64,000 nt of DNA from Bradyrhizobium viridifuturi (GTDB lineage: Bacteria > Pseudomonadota > Alphaproteobacteria > Rhizobiales > Xanthobacteraceae), in NCBI RefSeq assembly GCF_001238275.1, contig NZ_LGTB01000002.1:273284-337283 (forward strand), written 5' to 3'. The translations under genes were made by a program, and so were the position numbers. The notes beneath the pieces were generated by a model. The model searched no databases and was not told where the DNA came from. It saw only the letters and a program-made list of their open reading frames with translations. Each line of letters starts with the position of its first letter. The stretch's first letter is position 1. Below are positions 7,495 to 15,686 of this stretch, in pieces.

Positions 7495-8145
7495 TCAGCG
7501 AACGACAATCAGATCGTCGACCGACATTACGCCCGGAGCAGACCAAGCTGCGTGTTCGGCTGCGCTCCGGTCGCGCCAGTTGTCCACCTCTCCCTCGAGC
7601 ACAACGTGATCCCCTCCCGTCACCGAGACGCGAATGGCGCCGGCCTCGACCGTCGCGTGCCGCATCAGCGCGGCCTCAATCTTTGCCTTGATGTCGCCGC
7701 TCGTCGCGCGTTGCTTCAACTTGATATGATTGAGAACGCCGATGACGCCGGCCAACTTGCGAACGCACAATTCTGCCGCTCGCCTTTCGAACTGCCAGTT
7801 GACGGTACCGCTGAGGGTAACCCAGCCGGCGCTCACGAGCGCGTTGATCTCGTATTGCGACACTGTGGAATCCCAGTGCAGGAGATCCAGCGCACGCCTT
7901 GCGATCTGGTCGTCGGCCTTCTTCGGGTTGTTGGGATAGCGAACTTCGATCTCATCCGCGATGCCATGCACACCTTTGACACGCTGAGTGGCGGCAACAG
8001 CCGCGAGCTTCTGCCCGTAGCTGCCCACGTGGCCAGTCAGGGTAACGACCCCGTCCTCGGCCGCAATTCCTATGTGCGCACCATCGAAGCTCGGATCGAA
8101 CTCGAACTCATCGATAACGTCCTGGCGCAATGTCTTGTCTCTCAT
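7495..8145 (-). CDS. triple BON-domain protein (second of a tandem pair)
   Basis: The 216-residue protein carries three BON domains in a row: about residues 1-70 (VIDEFEFDPSFDGAHIGIAA), 75-140 (DLLHWDSTVSQYEINALVSA) and 145-216 (IKAKIEAALMRHATVEAGAI), each followed by VTLTGHV-like strands. There is no signal peptide, so it is probably cytoplasmic or membrane-peripheral. It starts with AAGGAG placed 6 nt before the ATG. It follows the paralogue at 8211 by 65 nt on the same strand, so the two are likely cotranscribed. Such three-BON proteins are common in stress regulons; the molecular role is not known. Confidence 0.85.
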   Translation of the reverse strand: MRDKTLRQDVIDEFEFDPSFDGAHIGIAAEDGVVTLTGHVGSYGQKLAAVAATQRVKGVHGIADEIEVRYPNNPKKADDQIARRALDLLHWDSTVSQYEINALVSAGWVTLSGTVNWQFERRAAELCVRKLAGVIGVLNHIKLKQRATSGDIKAKIEAALMRHATVEAGAIRVSVTGGDHVVLEGEVDNWRDRSAAEHAAWSAPGVMSVDDLIVVR

Positions 8146-8210
8146 GTGTCGCTCCTTGCGAGATTGCGGCCGCAGGAGGCCGGTCTCCGGCCAACCCGCC
8201 ACCGCGGGAT

Positions 8211-8858
8211 TCAGCCGACCGTCAGCTTGTCCTCAACCGATTGAACGCCAGGTGCAGACCAGGCGGCGTTCTCGATCGCCCGACGTTCCTGCCAGTTGTC
8301 AACCATGCCCTCGAGGAGAACGCAGTCGTTGTCGCGAATGGAGACCCGGACCGCCTTCGCCTGCGTCTCGGCGCGCCGCTTCAATGCGCCCTCGATCTTG
8401 GCCTTGACGTTCTCGGCCTTGATGCGCGGCGCGACCTGGATGTTGTTGCTGATACCGCGAATGCCGGACAGCATTCCCACGTCATGCTCCGCCGCTCGCT
8501 TCTGGAAATACCAGTCGACGTTTCCCGACAGCGTGACCCAGCCCTCGCGAACCAGGACCGCGATGCTCGCCGGTACGACCGTGTCCCAGGCGAGGATATC
8601 CAGCGCCCGCTTTGCAATTTCATCGTCTGCGGTCTTCTTGTCGCCCGGCGCGCGAACATCGATCTCGTCCGCAATCGCCTTGACGCCCCTGACCCGCCGT
8701 GCCGCCGAAATCGCCGAGAGCTTCTGTAGATAGGTCTTGACGTAGCCACTCAGCGTGACGACACCGCTTTCCGCCATTACGCCAATATGGGCAGCGTCCA
8801 CACTGGGCTCGAACTCCAGCTCGTCCAGCACATCCTGACGCAACTGCAGTGCAGTCAT
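8211..8858 (-). CDS. triple BON-domain protein (first of a tandem pair)
   Basis: This 215-residue paralogue of the next gene has the same three-domain plan: LRQDVLDELEFEPSVDAAHIG, ALDILAWDTVVPASIAVLV and VKAKIEGALKRRAETQAKAV, each leading into a V-T-L-S/E-G strand. The two proteins share length, domain order and the closing SAPGVxSVxDxL, so they arose by tandem duplication. A GGAGG Shine-Dalgarno precedes the chosen ATG; the longer frame upstream crosses the promoter. A FixK-like palindrome ends 55 nt before it. Confidence 0.85.
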   Translation of the reverse strand: MTALQLRQDVLDELEFEPSVDAAHIGVMAESGVVTLSGYVKTYLQKLSAISAARRVRGVKAIADEIDVRAPGDKKTADDEIAKRALDILAWDTVVPASIAVLVREGWVTLSGNVDWYFQKRAAEHDVGMLSGIRGISNNIQVAPRIKAENVKAKIEGALKRRAETQAKAVRVSIRDNDCVLLEGMVDNWQERRAIENAAWSAPGVQSVEDKLTVG

Positions 8859-8913
8859 GGCAACCTCCATTGTTTGATCGGGATTAATCAAACGCCGGCG
8901 GACTGACATTGCC

Positions 8914-8927
8914 TTGCGCTGGATCAA
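8914..8927 (-). promoter_or_regulatory. degenerate FixK/FNR-type box before the BON pair
   Basis: On the minus strand TTGATCCAGCGCAA has a perfect left half and a two-mismatch right half. The 55-nt distance to the start codon matches the other boxes in the island. Confidence 0.45.
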
Positions 8928-9015
8928 CTGCGCCGCAGCGCCTAGAGCGCGTCAAGCACGGGCAGGAGCGTTGGCCGCACGTCGCCTCCTCTAGCTGCCG
9001 GAAGCGCCAGATCGA

Positions 9016-9029
9016 TTGATCGGGGTCAA
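9016..9029 (+). promoter_or_regulatory. exact FixK/FNR-type box before the CBS-BON gene
   Basis: TTGATCGGGGTCAA is a full match to TTGAY-N4-RTCAA and ends 60 nt upstream of the ATG of the CBS-CBS-BON gene. The lack of any other gene on this strand makes the assignment clear. Confidence 0.7.
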
Positions 9030-9089
9030 ATCAGGCATGCGCGTGATGCCGCAGAATGAAACATCTTTCCACCTACAGAGAGCACGATC

Positions 9090-9776
9090 ATGCAAGCACG
9101 CGACGTCATGGTGTCACCCGTCATCACGGTAGACTCCAACGCAACGGTCCGGCGGGTTGCTTCCCTGCTGCTCGAGCACCGCATCAGCGCCGTCCCCGTT
9201 GTGGGCAAGGACGGCGAACTCGTCGGGATCGTCACGGAAGGCGACTTGATGCATCGGAGTGAATCGGGCACCGAGCGCCCGTATTCGTGGTGGCTGCGGC
9301 TTCTGGCCGGAGACGCGCAAATGGCGTCCGACTACGTGAAGTCCCATGCTGTCAAGATCGCAGACATCATGACCCGCAAGGTCGTGACCGCGACGCCGGA
9401 GACGCCGCTGTACGAAATAGCGATGCTGCTCGAGAAGCACGACATCAAGCGTATACCCATCGTGAATGCAACCGGCCACCTCGTCGGCATCGTCAGCCGG
9501 GCCAACCTGCTCCAGGCTGTCGCGAGCGCCCGGCCGAAGCTGGAGATATCACCCGCCGATTCCGTTATCAGGAAGAAATTGCTCGGCGAGCTTCGCGAGC
9601 AACCATGGGCACACACATTCAATCTGACCGCGACCGTACAGAACGGCGTCGTCGACCTGTGGGGATATGCGCCATCCGCTGCCGAACGCACCGCAATCCG
9701 GGTTGCCGCGGAGAGCATCCCCGGTGTCGTTGCAGTGAACGATCATCTTCTGGAAACGCCAGTCATGGTCTACTGA
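9090..9776 (+). CDS. CBS-CBS-BON fusion protein
   Basis: The 228-residue protein starts with two CBS motifs (residues about 5-60, VSPVITVDSNATVRRVASLL; and about 90-150, TRKVVTATPETPLYEIAMLL) with GIVTEGDLMHR and GIVSRANLLQ after them, and ends in a BON domain (about 155-222, FNLTATVQNGVVDLWGYA). The CBS pair probably binds adenine nucleotides and the BON domain may attach to membranes, so the protein could report energy state at the envelope. It is preceded by an exact FixK box and lies divergently from the BON pair. A similar protein apparently ends at base 292. Confidence 0.9.
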   Translation: MQARDVMVSPVITVDSNATVRRVASLLLEHRISAVPVVGKDGELVGIVTEGDLMHRSESGTERPYSWWLRLLAGDAQMASDYVKSHAVKIADIMTRKVVTATPETPLYEIAMLLEKHDIKRIPIVNATGHLVGIVSRANLLQAVASARPKLEISPADSVIRKKLLGELREQPWAHTFNLTATVQNGVVDLWGYAPSAAERTAIRVAAESIPGVVAVNDHLLETPVMVY

Positions 9777-9865
9777 TATCTCGGTGCACGATCATTGGGC
9801 GGCCACCATCAGCCGGCGAAACCAGATGAGTCGCACCTCAAAATGTTTCGCGATCCCGGAACGCC

Positions 9866-10633
9866 CTAGTTCATTCTGATGTAGAGACGATCAATCGCAT
9901 CCGAGGGAATAGCGAGGCCAAAGGCGCGCCCGGCTTCAGTCGCATCGGCGCCGGCGGCAACAATGCCGATCACTTCACCCCGCAGATTGAACAGCGCTCC
10001 GCCTGAACTGCCGCGATCCAGCAAGGCGTCGGTCTGAATGAGATCCTGGCAGGAGATGCCGGGCCACGAACGATGCAGAGCGCTGACAATGCCGAAGCTA
10101 ACGCTCGGACCGGATCCCGAGGAGCCGCCGATCGCAAGGACGAAATCTCCGGGCTCGGCATCGATTGATCGACCGATGCGGGCTGCGGTCAGGCCGGGGG
10201 CCGAGATCCTCAGCATCGCCAGGTCATACCGCTCGTCGGCCACCACGAACTTGGCGTCAAGCTGGCGCCCATCCGACAATCGGACCGAGAGTGCCTTGGC
10301 TCCGCTGACCACATGCCTGCTCGTCACGATCAATCCGGCTTCTGCCTTGATGATGACGCCCGCGCCATACACATCCTTCGTCGCGGGAGGCGGACCATTC
10401 GAAGGCTCGGGACCGGACCGGGTGACTGCTGCAGTCTCCGTGCGGGCGGTTATGCCGACCACACTTTGGATGACCTTTCCGACCAATGGCGCAAGTGTTT
10501 GCACCTCCCGGATTTCCCCTGCTTGAACCTGTCCGGACCAGAGCAGGAGCATCCACGTGATCGCGATGACGGGTAAAGACAAGGGGGCGGACCACTTCAG
10601 CGCCAACCTGCTGCAGGGTCTTTTCGCGTTCAT
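9866..10633 (-). CDS. exported trypsin-like serine protease (S1C/DegP-like, no PDZ)
   Basis: The 255-residue protein has a basic N-terminus and a hydrophobic segment (about residues 17-37, ending VQAGE) fitting a signal peptide or anchor. The protease domain shows all three catalytic residues: His in TSRHVVSG, Asp in ERYDLAMLRI and Ser in DRGSSGGALFN. Unlike DegP or DegQ there is no PDZ domain. It starts 17 nt after the stop of the 166-residue gene, so the two form one unit under the FixK box at 11204. A role in periplasmic protein quality control under low oxygen is an inference. Confidence 0.85.
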   Translation of the reverse strand: MNAKRPCSRLALKWSAPLSLPVIAITWMLLLWSGQVQAGEIREVQTLAPLVGKVIQSVVGITARTETAAVTRSGPEPSNGPPPATKDVYGAGVIIKAEAGLIVTSRHVVSGAKALSVRLSDGRQLDAKFVVADERYDLAMLRISAPGLTAARIGRSIDAEPGDFVLAIGGSSGSGPSVSFGIVSALHRSWPGISCQDLIQTDALLDRGSSGGALFNLRGEVIGIVAAGADATEAGRAFGLAIPSDAIDRLYIRMN

Positions 10634-10650
10634 CTCGCCCCGCTCCCGCG

Positions 10651-11151
10651 CTATTCGGCTGCGGCGATTGGCACTACTCCGGGCCGCTCCGCCGCGATGA
10701 TTGCCTTCCACATTGCCGCGATACTGCCCTGGGTTGCCGGCAAGATCGAGCAATGCCCTGCGGCATCGAAATCACAGAACCGCGCTGCCGGATCGCCGCA
10801 TATTTCCGCAAACGCCCGGTTGATGAGGTCGAGACATTCCAGGAGTTTCGTGATGTTCTCCAAGCCGGCGCGACGCTGAAGATCGAGAAGCCGGAACGTC
10901 ACGACGGGTGGCTCGCCGAACGAGATCTCGGGATGAGCGAGCCCGAAGAACACTTCGACCGCAGACGGCGCCTGTCTGATTCGATTGAGCAGGTTCGCAG
11001 CCTGAGCTTCCGTGCACGCAACCAGGCGAGGTAACGATGCTCCGGGTGCCGACCTCGGGCCAAGAACCGCCGATACCTGCTGCTCAAGCCACAGACGGAC
11101 CGGAGCCGGGGCATTCTGGATTTGCTGGGCATCAAGCAGTATGCTGGTCAT
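10651..11151 (-). CDS. conserved hypothetical protein, partner of the exported protease
   Basis: This is a 166-residue soluble protein with no signal peptide, membrane helix or known motif that I can name. Features seen are a hydrophobic-helical first third (PAPVRLWLEQQVSAVLG), a central region VEVFFGLAHPEISFGE and two Cys residues around residue 120 (ICGDPAARFCDFD). It is the first gene of a two-gene unit with the exported serine protease and has an exact FixK box 52 nt upstream. It may be a regulator or partner of the protease, but nothing in the sequence proves it. Confidence 0.65.
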   Translation of the reverse strand: MTSILLDAQQIQNAPAPVRLWLEQQVSAVLGPRSAPGASLPRLVACTEAQAANLLNRIRQAPSAVEVFFGLAHPEISFGEPPVVTFRLLDLQRRAGLENITKLLECLDLINRAFAEICGDPAARFCDFDAAGHCSILPATQGSIAAMWKAIIAAERPGVVPIAAAE

Positions 11152-11203
11152 CGTTGATCCTCACTTTCCATGTGACCACTAGCGACTTTACTCGCGGCGG
11201 GCC

Positions 11204-11217
11204 TTGATGAGGATCAA
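11204..11217 (-). promoter_or_regulatory. exact FixK/FNR-type box before the hypothetical-protease unit
   Basis: TTGATGAGGATCAA (TTGATCCTCATCAA on the minus strand) fits TTGAY-N4-RTCAA completely. It ends 52 nt before the start codon of the 166-residue gene. Confidence 0.7.
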
Positions 11218-11321
11218 TGATGCCGCGGCGGCTCTGAAGCGAATAAAGCAGCCGCTCTTCCACGCGGCAGATCGCGTCACCGCGTCGGCGGCAACGCGAT
11301 CCCGAACGCCTTCGTGGCCGC

Positions 11322-11771
11322 TTACTTCTGCTGAATGCGGTTCAGATAATCGACAATGGCGAGAATGCGCGTTCGCACGACGACTTCTCGCAAGTCCCGC
11401 GAAGGATCGAGCGCGTCGTAGGTCGGATCAACAATGTGAGGCAGGCTCTTGACGGGGTTGAACCGGTCTCCCCAAATCGGCATTTCGTGGGTCCCGTGTG
11501 CGGAAATTGCTCTCCGCCCATCTATGGCTTCGTAAACGTCGTTGATGGGAAAGACCCCGTTGTTGTTCTTCGCCAGGCTCGTCAAATCGGAAGGCGGTAC
11601 CTTCAGCTGCACGCTGACCGGCCCTTTGCCCTTTCCATCCGCACCATGGCAGCTCGCGCAGGAAGCCAGAAACTCCGCCTTCCCGACATCGGCGTCTTCA
11701 GCGTGGGCGGCGGCGGCGAAAACAGCGGTCAGACCGGCAATCATTAGCGGCTTAATGCAATGGCTCATCAT
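11322..11771 (-). CDS. periplasmic mono-haem cytochrome c
   Basis: The 149-residue product has a signal peptide (about residues 1-24, ending AHAED) and one c-type haem site, CASCH at residues 38-42, in the class I context FLASCASCHGADGKGKGP. A candidate axial Met is in THEMPIWGD. Two adjacent ATG codons are possible; the first is used. It lies 57 nt downstream of a near-consensus FixK box. FixK control is usual for high-affinity respiration, so it may donate electrons to a terminal oxidase or reductase encoded elsewhere; the partner is not in the window. Confidence 0.85.
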   Translation of the reverse strand: MMSHCIKPLMIAGLTAVFAAAAHAEDADVGKAEFLASCASCHGADGKGKGPVSVQLKVPPSDLTSLAKNNNGVFPINDVYEAIDGRRAISAHGTHEMPIWGDRFNPVKSLPHIVDPTYDALDPSRDLREVVVRTRILAIVDYLNRIQQK

Positions 11772-11828
11772 ATCGCGCCCCCGGGCTTCCAGATGAATCA
11801 GTCTAAGCGGTGATGAATCTGCTTCGGT

Positions 11829-11842
11829 TTGAGGTACATCAA
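11829..11842 (-). promoter_or_regulatory. FixK/FNR-type box before the cytochrome c gene
   Basis: TTGAGGTACATCAA (TTGATGTACCTCAA on the minus strand) has a single mismatch to the consensus and ends 57 nt before the start of the cytochrome c gene. Confidence 0.6.
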
Positions 11843-11849
11843 TCATCAC

Positions 11850-12639
11850 CTTGCGGCGCAGCCGGCTGGCTGACGCCTCGGCAGAGCAGAGATCGACCTA
11901 AGCATTGCGTAGTGCGCTTCATGCAGCACGATCTCGGATGTTTCGGCCCGTCACGCCTCGACAGTCCTTTCGGCACGAGCTTGTCACCCGTGGAGATGCG
12001 GCCAATTGCCTTGGTGCCCGGACGGCATAGAGGCTAATTGCCGGAGAGGGTTTCAGTCAACGCACAAGCGCTGCCATACAGCGCATGACATCGCGGAAAA
12101 TCGCAGGTTGGCGCTCCGCCAACGTAGCGACCGAGGCGGCTCGCACGTGCCTTTAGCCTGCGTTCGCTCTCGATCGACGATGGTGTGTGGTGGTGAGCGG
12201 ACACCGGGTTCGGTTCGCCGGCCTGTTAGCTCGGGGCGTCTTTTACGCGATCCGCGAGTGGCCGGTACCCCCGTCTATCCCCTCGAAGCATGCAGCGATC
12301 GGCGAGCAATCAGGGTGCGGCTGGCTCTCTTCACGAACCTGGCGAAGTCAGGATGACTAACCCTTGCTAGGGGTCATCAGCGATACCGACTTGCGCTGCC
12401 GACTAAGCGCGTTGCGACGCGGTTGGGTTTCCCGCCCTCGACAGGTCCATCAATTGAACGCGATCCGCGAGGGCCTGCGAAGCCCGACGGCAACCGTCGT
12501 CCGAACGGACAAGACCGACAAGCCGCTTTGTTCTTATTTTGTACCATGATAACCGATGGCGCGAGGGGAGCACGCGCCATGCAGCTTCGGTCCGCGGGCT
12601 GTGCGTTCAGCACCCTGCCGCCCGCAAGAACACAATTTA
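11850..12639. other. long stretch without a convincing gene
   Basis: About 790 bp separates the stress island from the core genes that follow. Frames are present on both strands, but they are Arg- and Ser-rich, lack Shine-Dalgarno sites and match no family I recognise. The only structure seen is an imperfect inverted repeat at 12352-12378 (GATGAC ... GTCATC). No tRNA or insertion-sequence ends were found. It may be a decayed remnant at the edge of the island. Confidence 0.5.
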
Positions 12640-12912
12640 TCAGAGCATCCCGAGCGCCTGCATATAGGTCTCCAGGATGGTCTCCTGCTCCTGGCGCTCG
12701 TTGGCATCTTGCTTGCGCAGGCGCACGATGGTGCGCAACGCCTTGACGTCGAAGCCGTTGCCCTTGGCCTCGGCGTAGACGTCGCGGATGTCGTCCGAGA
12801 TCGTCTTCTTTTCTTCTTCCAGCCGCTCGATGCGCTCGATGATGGACCTGAGCTGGTCCTTGGCAAATCGCGTTGCGGGCTCGTCCTGAACGGCGGCAGA
12901 CGTGGTGGCCAT
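12640..12912 (-). CDS. gapR: GapR-family nucleoid-associated protein (DUF2312)
   Basis: This 90-residue protein matches GapR throughout: an N-terminal variable tail, then [22 protein letters not shown] and the conserved [26 protein letters not shown] segment. In Caulobacter GapR binds overtwisted, AT-rich DNA ahead of replication and transcription and stimulates topoisomerases; it is essential in many relatives. The start is supported by AGGAG 7 nt upstream. It is a single gene, unrelated to its neighbours by operon structure. Confidence 0.95.
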   Translation of the reverse strand: MATTSAAVQDEPATRFAKDQLRSIIERIERLEEEKKTISDDIRDVYAEAKGNGFDVKALRTIVRLRKQDANERQEQETILETYMQALGML

Positions 12913-13086
12913 CGCGTACTCCTGAAATGGCAATGAAATGTCGCGCGAATACGCGCCACGCGCACCGCTTGTTGCGGGCGACCCTCGATTTTGGAGCACG
13001 TTCCGTCAAGGAAACATCGCGCTCATCCACAGCGCGCCCACAGGAGATGCTGAGGGCCGCGGAACTGACGTCACACAGATCGGGAA

Positions 13087-13389
13087 TTAGTGGCCGCTTT
13101 GGGCCTTCTTCATCGCCGCGAGCTGCTCCGGCGTGGCGCTGCCCTGGTACTTCGCCTTCCACTCCTCATAGGGCATGCCGTAGACCGCCTCACGGCTCTC
13201 GTCCTTGCTCACCGCAAGGCCCTTGGCGTCGGCCTCTTCCTTCATCCAGTTGGACAGGCAGTTGCGGCAGAAGCCGGCAAGGTTCATCAGGTCGATGTTC
13301 TGCACATCGGTCCGGCTTCGGAGATGGCTGACGAGGCGCCGAAACACCGCGGCTTCAAGTTCCGTTCTGGTTTTGTCGTCAATGCTCAT
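13087..13389 (-). CDS. DUF1244 family protein
   Basis: This 100-residue protein matches DUF1244, a small alphaproteobacterial/gammaproteobacterial family of unknown function. It has the conserved helical block LVSHLRSRTDVQNIDLM, a pair of Cys in FCRNCLSNWM that may bind metal, and the tail MPYEEWKAKYQ. It is monocistronic between gapR and the divergent DUF1036 gene. Confidence 0.85.
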   Translation of the reverse strand: MSIDDKTRTELEAAVFRRLVSHLRSRTDVQNIDLMNLAGFCRNCLSNWMKEEADAKGLAVSKDESREAVYGMPYEEWKAKYQGSATPEQLAAMKKAQSGH

Positions 13390-13586
13390 GATCGTGATCC
13401 CGGTGTGAGGCGCTCACCATATTGATATCAGGTGGGAATTGTCACAGATTTTGCCATATCGACGCGCAATACGGAGCTGTCCGGCCACACTTGCCACGGT
13501 CCCACAGCGCGGGAAACGGGCGCCCGCCCGTTGACAGTGCCGGCCGGGCACGCGAAATCGTCAATGATTTGATATAGCTTCGCCGC

Positions 13587-14201
13587 ATGAGCCCAACAGA
13601 TTCTCTCGCCTCAGCTCCTCCCCGCACCATTCGCCTGATCCTGGCCGGCCTCCTGCCGGTGCTGGCGGTTGTCGCGGCCTGCCTATGGACGAGCCCGGCG
13701 GCGGCGGATTTCCGGCTCTGCAACAACACCTCGAGCCGCGTCGGGATCGCGCTCGGCTACAAGGACGCCGAGGGCTGGACCACCGAAGGCTGGTGGAATG
13801 TGTCGTCGCGGACCTGCGAGACCCTGCTCCGCGGCAATCTTGTGGCGCGCTACTACTACATCTACGCTCTCGACTACGATCGCGGCGGCGAATGGTCCGG
13901 CCAGGCCTTCATGTGCTCGCGCGACAAGGAATTCACCATCAAGGGCACCGAGAATTGCCTGGCGCGGGGCTTCGACCGCACCGGCTTCTTCGAGGTCGAC
14001 ACCGGCGAGCAGCGTGCATGGACCGTCCAGCTGACCGAAGCCAACGAACAACAGCCGCAGAAAGTACCGGGAATGCCGGGCGGCGTGGCCCCGGGAAGCC
14101 CCGGGGCGATGCCGGGCCTGCCAAATCCGCCGCCGGGCGCAACGCCGCCGGGCGCGCCGGGTCTGCCGCCAGCCGCAACGCCGCCCGGAAACAAACAATG
14201 A
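13587..14201 (+). CDS. DUF1036 membrane-anchored/exported protein
   Basis: The 204-residue protein has an N-terminal hydrophobic segment (about residues 16-40, ending AAADF) followed by the DUF1036 domain: RLCNNTSSRVGIALGYKD, the GWWNV-SSRTCETLL block, and YYYIYALDYDRGGEW with four or five conserved Cys. The last 50 residues are a Pro/Gly-rich low-complexity tail of repeated PPGATPPGAP-like units. The domain is a secreted/periplasmic family of unknown function. Its TGA overlaps the ATG of pyk (ATGA), so the two are translationally coupled. Confidence 0.85.
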   Translation: MSPTDSLASAPPRTIRLILAGLLPVLAVVAACLWTSPAAADFRLCNNTSSRVGIALGYKDAEGWTTEGWWNVSSRTCETLLRGNLVARYYYIYALDYDRGGEWSGQAFMCSRDKEFTIKGTENCLARGFDRTGFFEVDTGEQRAWTVQLTEANEQQPQKVPGMPGGVAPGSPGAMPGLPNPPPGATPPGAPGLPPAATPPGNKQ

Positions 14202-15634
14202 GACGACTGCGTCGAATCAAGATCCTTGCAACGCTCGGCCCGGCCTCCTCAGACAGCGCGATGATCCGCAAGCTGTTCGAGGCGGGCGCCGACGTCTTCC
14301 GCATCAACATGAGCCATACCCCGCATGACAAGATGCGGGAGCTGGTCAAGACGATCCGCAATGTCGAATCGAGCTACGGCCGGCCGATCGGCATCCTGGT
14401 CGACCTGCAAGGGCCGAAGCTGCGGCTCGGCTCGTTCGCCGAAGGATCGACCCAGCTCAAGAACGGCCAGAGCTTCATCCTGGATTCCGACAAGACGCCG
14501 GGCGACAACAGCCGCGTCCAGCTGCCGCATCCGGAAATCCTCGCCGCGCTCCGGCCCGGCCACGCACTGCTGCTCGACGACGGCAAGGTGCGGCTGATCG
14601 CCGAGGAAACCTCGCCCGAGCGTGCGGTCACGCGCGTCGTGATCGGCGGCAAGATGTCGGACCGCAAGGGCGTCAGCCTGCCCGACACCGATCTGCCCGT
14701 CTCCGCGATGACGCCGAAGGATCGCGCCGACCTGGAAGCCGCACTGCCGGAAGGCATCGACTGGGTCGCGCTGTCCTTCGTGCAGCGGGCCGAGGACGTG
14801 ATCGAGGCCAAGAAGATGATCCGCGGCCGCGCCGCCGTGATGGCCAAGATCGAGAAGCCGCAGGCGATCGACCGCCTTGCCGACATCATCGATGCGGCGG
14901 ACGCGCTGATGGTGGCGCGCGGCGACCTCGGCGTCGAGCTGCCATTGGAACGGGTGCCGAGCCTGCAGAAGCAGATGATCCGGATGGCGCGCCGCGCCGG
15001 CAGGCCGGTGGTGGTCGCGACCCAGATGCTGGAATCGATGATCCAGGCACCGGTGCCGACCCGCGCCGAAGTCTCCGACGTCGCCACCGCGGTCTACGAA
15101 GGCGCCGACGCCATCATGCTGTCGGCGGAGTCAGCCGCCGGCAAATTCCCGGTCGAGGCGGTCTCGACCATGAACCGGATCGGCGAGGAGGTGGAGCGCG
15201 ACCCGACCTATCGCAGCGTGATCAACGCGCAGCGCGTCGATCCCGAGGCGACGGTGGGCGATGCCATTGCCGACGCCGCGCGGCAGATCGCCGAGACGCT
15301 CGATCTGTCGGCGATCATCTGCTGGACGTCATCAGGCTCGACCGGCATCCGCGTGGCGCGCGAGCGGCCCAAGGTGCCGGTGGTCGCGATCACGCCGAAT
15401 CTCGCCACCGGCCGCAAGCTGTCGGTGGTGTGGGGCGTGCATTGCGTGGTCGCCGAAGACGCACACGATCTCGACGACATGGTCGACCGCGCCGGCTCGA
15501 TCGCATTCCGCGACGGTTTTGCCAGGGCTGGCCAGCGCGTCATCATCGTCGCCGGCGTGCCGCTGCGTGCGCCCGGGACCACCAACATGCTGCGCATCGC
15601 CTCGGTCGGGCCGAACGGCGACGCGCAGCTGTAA
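14198..15634 (+). CDS. pyk: pyruvate kinase
   Basis: The 478-residue enzyme converts phosphoenolpyruvate and ADP to pyruvate and ATP, the last step of glycolysis. The sequence shows the family landmarks in order: KILATLGPASSD at the N-terminus, FRINMSHT, LVDLQGPKLR, ALSFVQRAEDV, the active-site signature MAKIEKPQAI and ARGDLGVELP, and ATQMLESMI. A longer frame upstream is a shadow of the DUF1036 gene; the true start is the ATG that overlaps the preceding stop. Confidence 0.95.
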   Translation: MRRLRRIKILATLGPASSDSAMIRKLFEAGADVFRINMSHTPHDKMRELVKTIRNVESSYGRPIGILVDLQGPKLRLGSFAEGSTQLKNGQSFILDSDKTPGDNSRVQLPHPEILAALRPGHALLLDDGKVRLIAEETSPERAVTRVVIGGKMSDRKGVSLPDTDLPVSAMTPKDRADLEAALPEGIDWVALSFVQRAEDVIEAKKMIRGRAAVMAKIEKPQAIDRLADIIDAADALMVARGDLGVELPLERVPSLQKQMIRMARRAGRPVVVATQMLESMIQAPVPTRAEVSDVATAVYEGADAIMLSAESAAGKFPVEAVSTMNRIGEEVERDPTYRSVINAQRVDPEATVGDAIADAARQIAETLDLSAIICWTSSGSTGIRVARERPKVPVVAITPNLATGRKLSVVWGVHCVVAEDAHDLDDMVDRAGSIAFRDGFARAGQRVIIVAGVPLRAPGTTNMLRIASVGPNGDAQL

Positions 15635-15645
15635 CGCGCCGCGCC

Positions 15646-15667
15646 GGGCCACGCATCAGCGTGGCCC
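15646..15667. terminator. hairpin between convergent pyk and OsmC genes
   Basis: A perfect 9-bp stem (GGGCCACGC / GCGTGGCCC) encloses the loop ATCA, 12 bp past the pyk stop and 20 bp past the osmC-type gene stop. There is no U-tract, so termination efficiency is uncertain; it could serve both genes. Confidence 0.5.
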
Positions 15668-15686
15668 GATACTGCACTCCAGACCA

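Noticed and set aside
12352..12378. Imperfect inverted repeat GATGAC...GTCATC
   Set aside because: Short and bulged, no U-tract and no gene next to it; not enough to call an operator or terminator.
13685..14197. N-terminal extension of the pyruvate kinase frame upstream of 14198
   Set aside because: It overlaps the DUF1036 gene in another frame and has no conserved residues; pyruvate kinase starts at the ATGA overlap.
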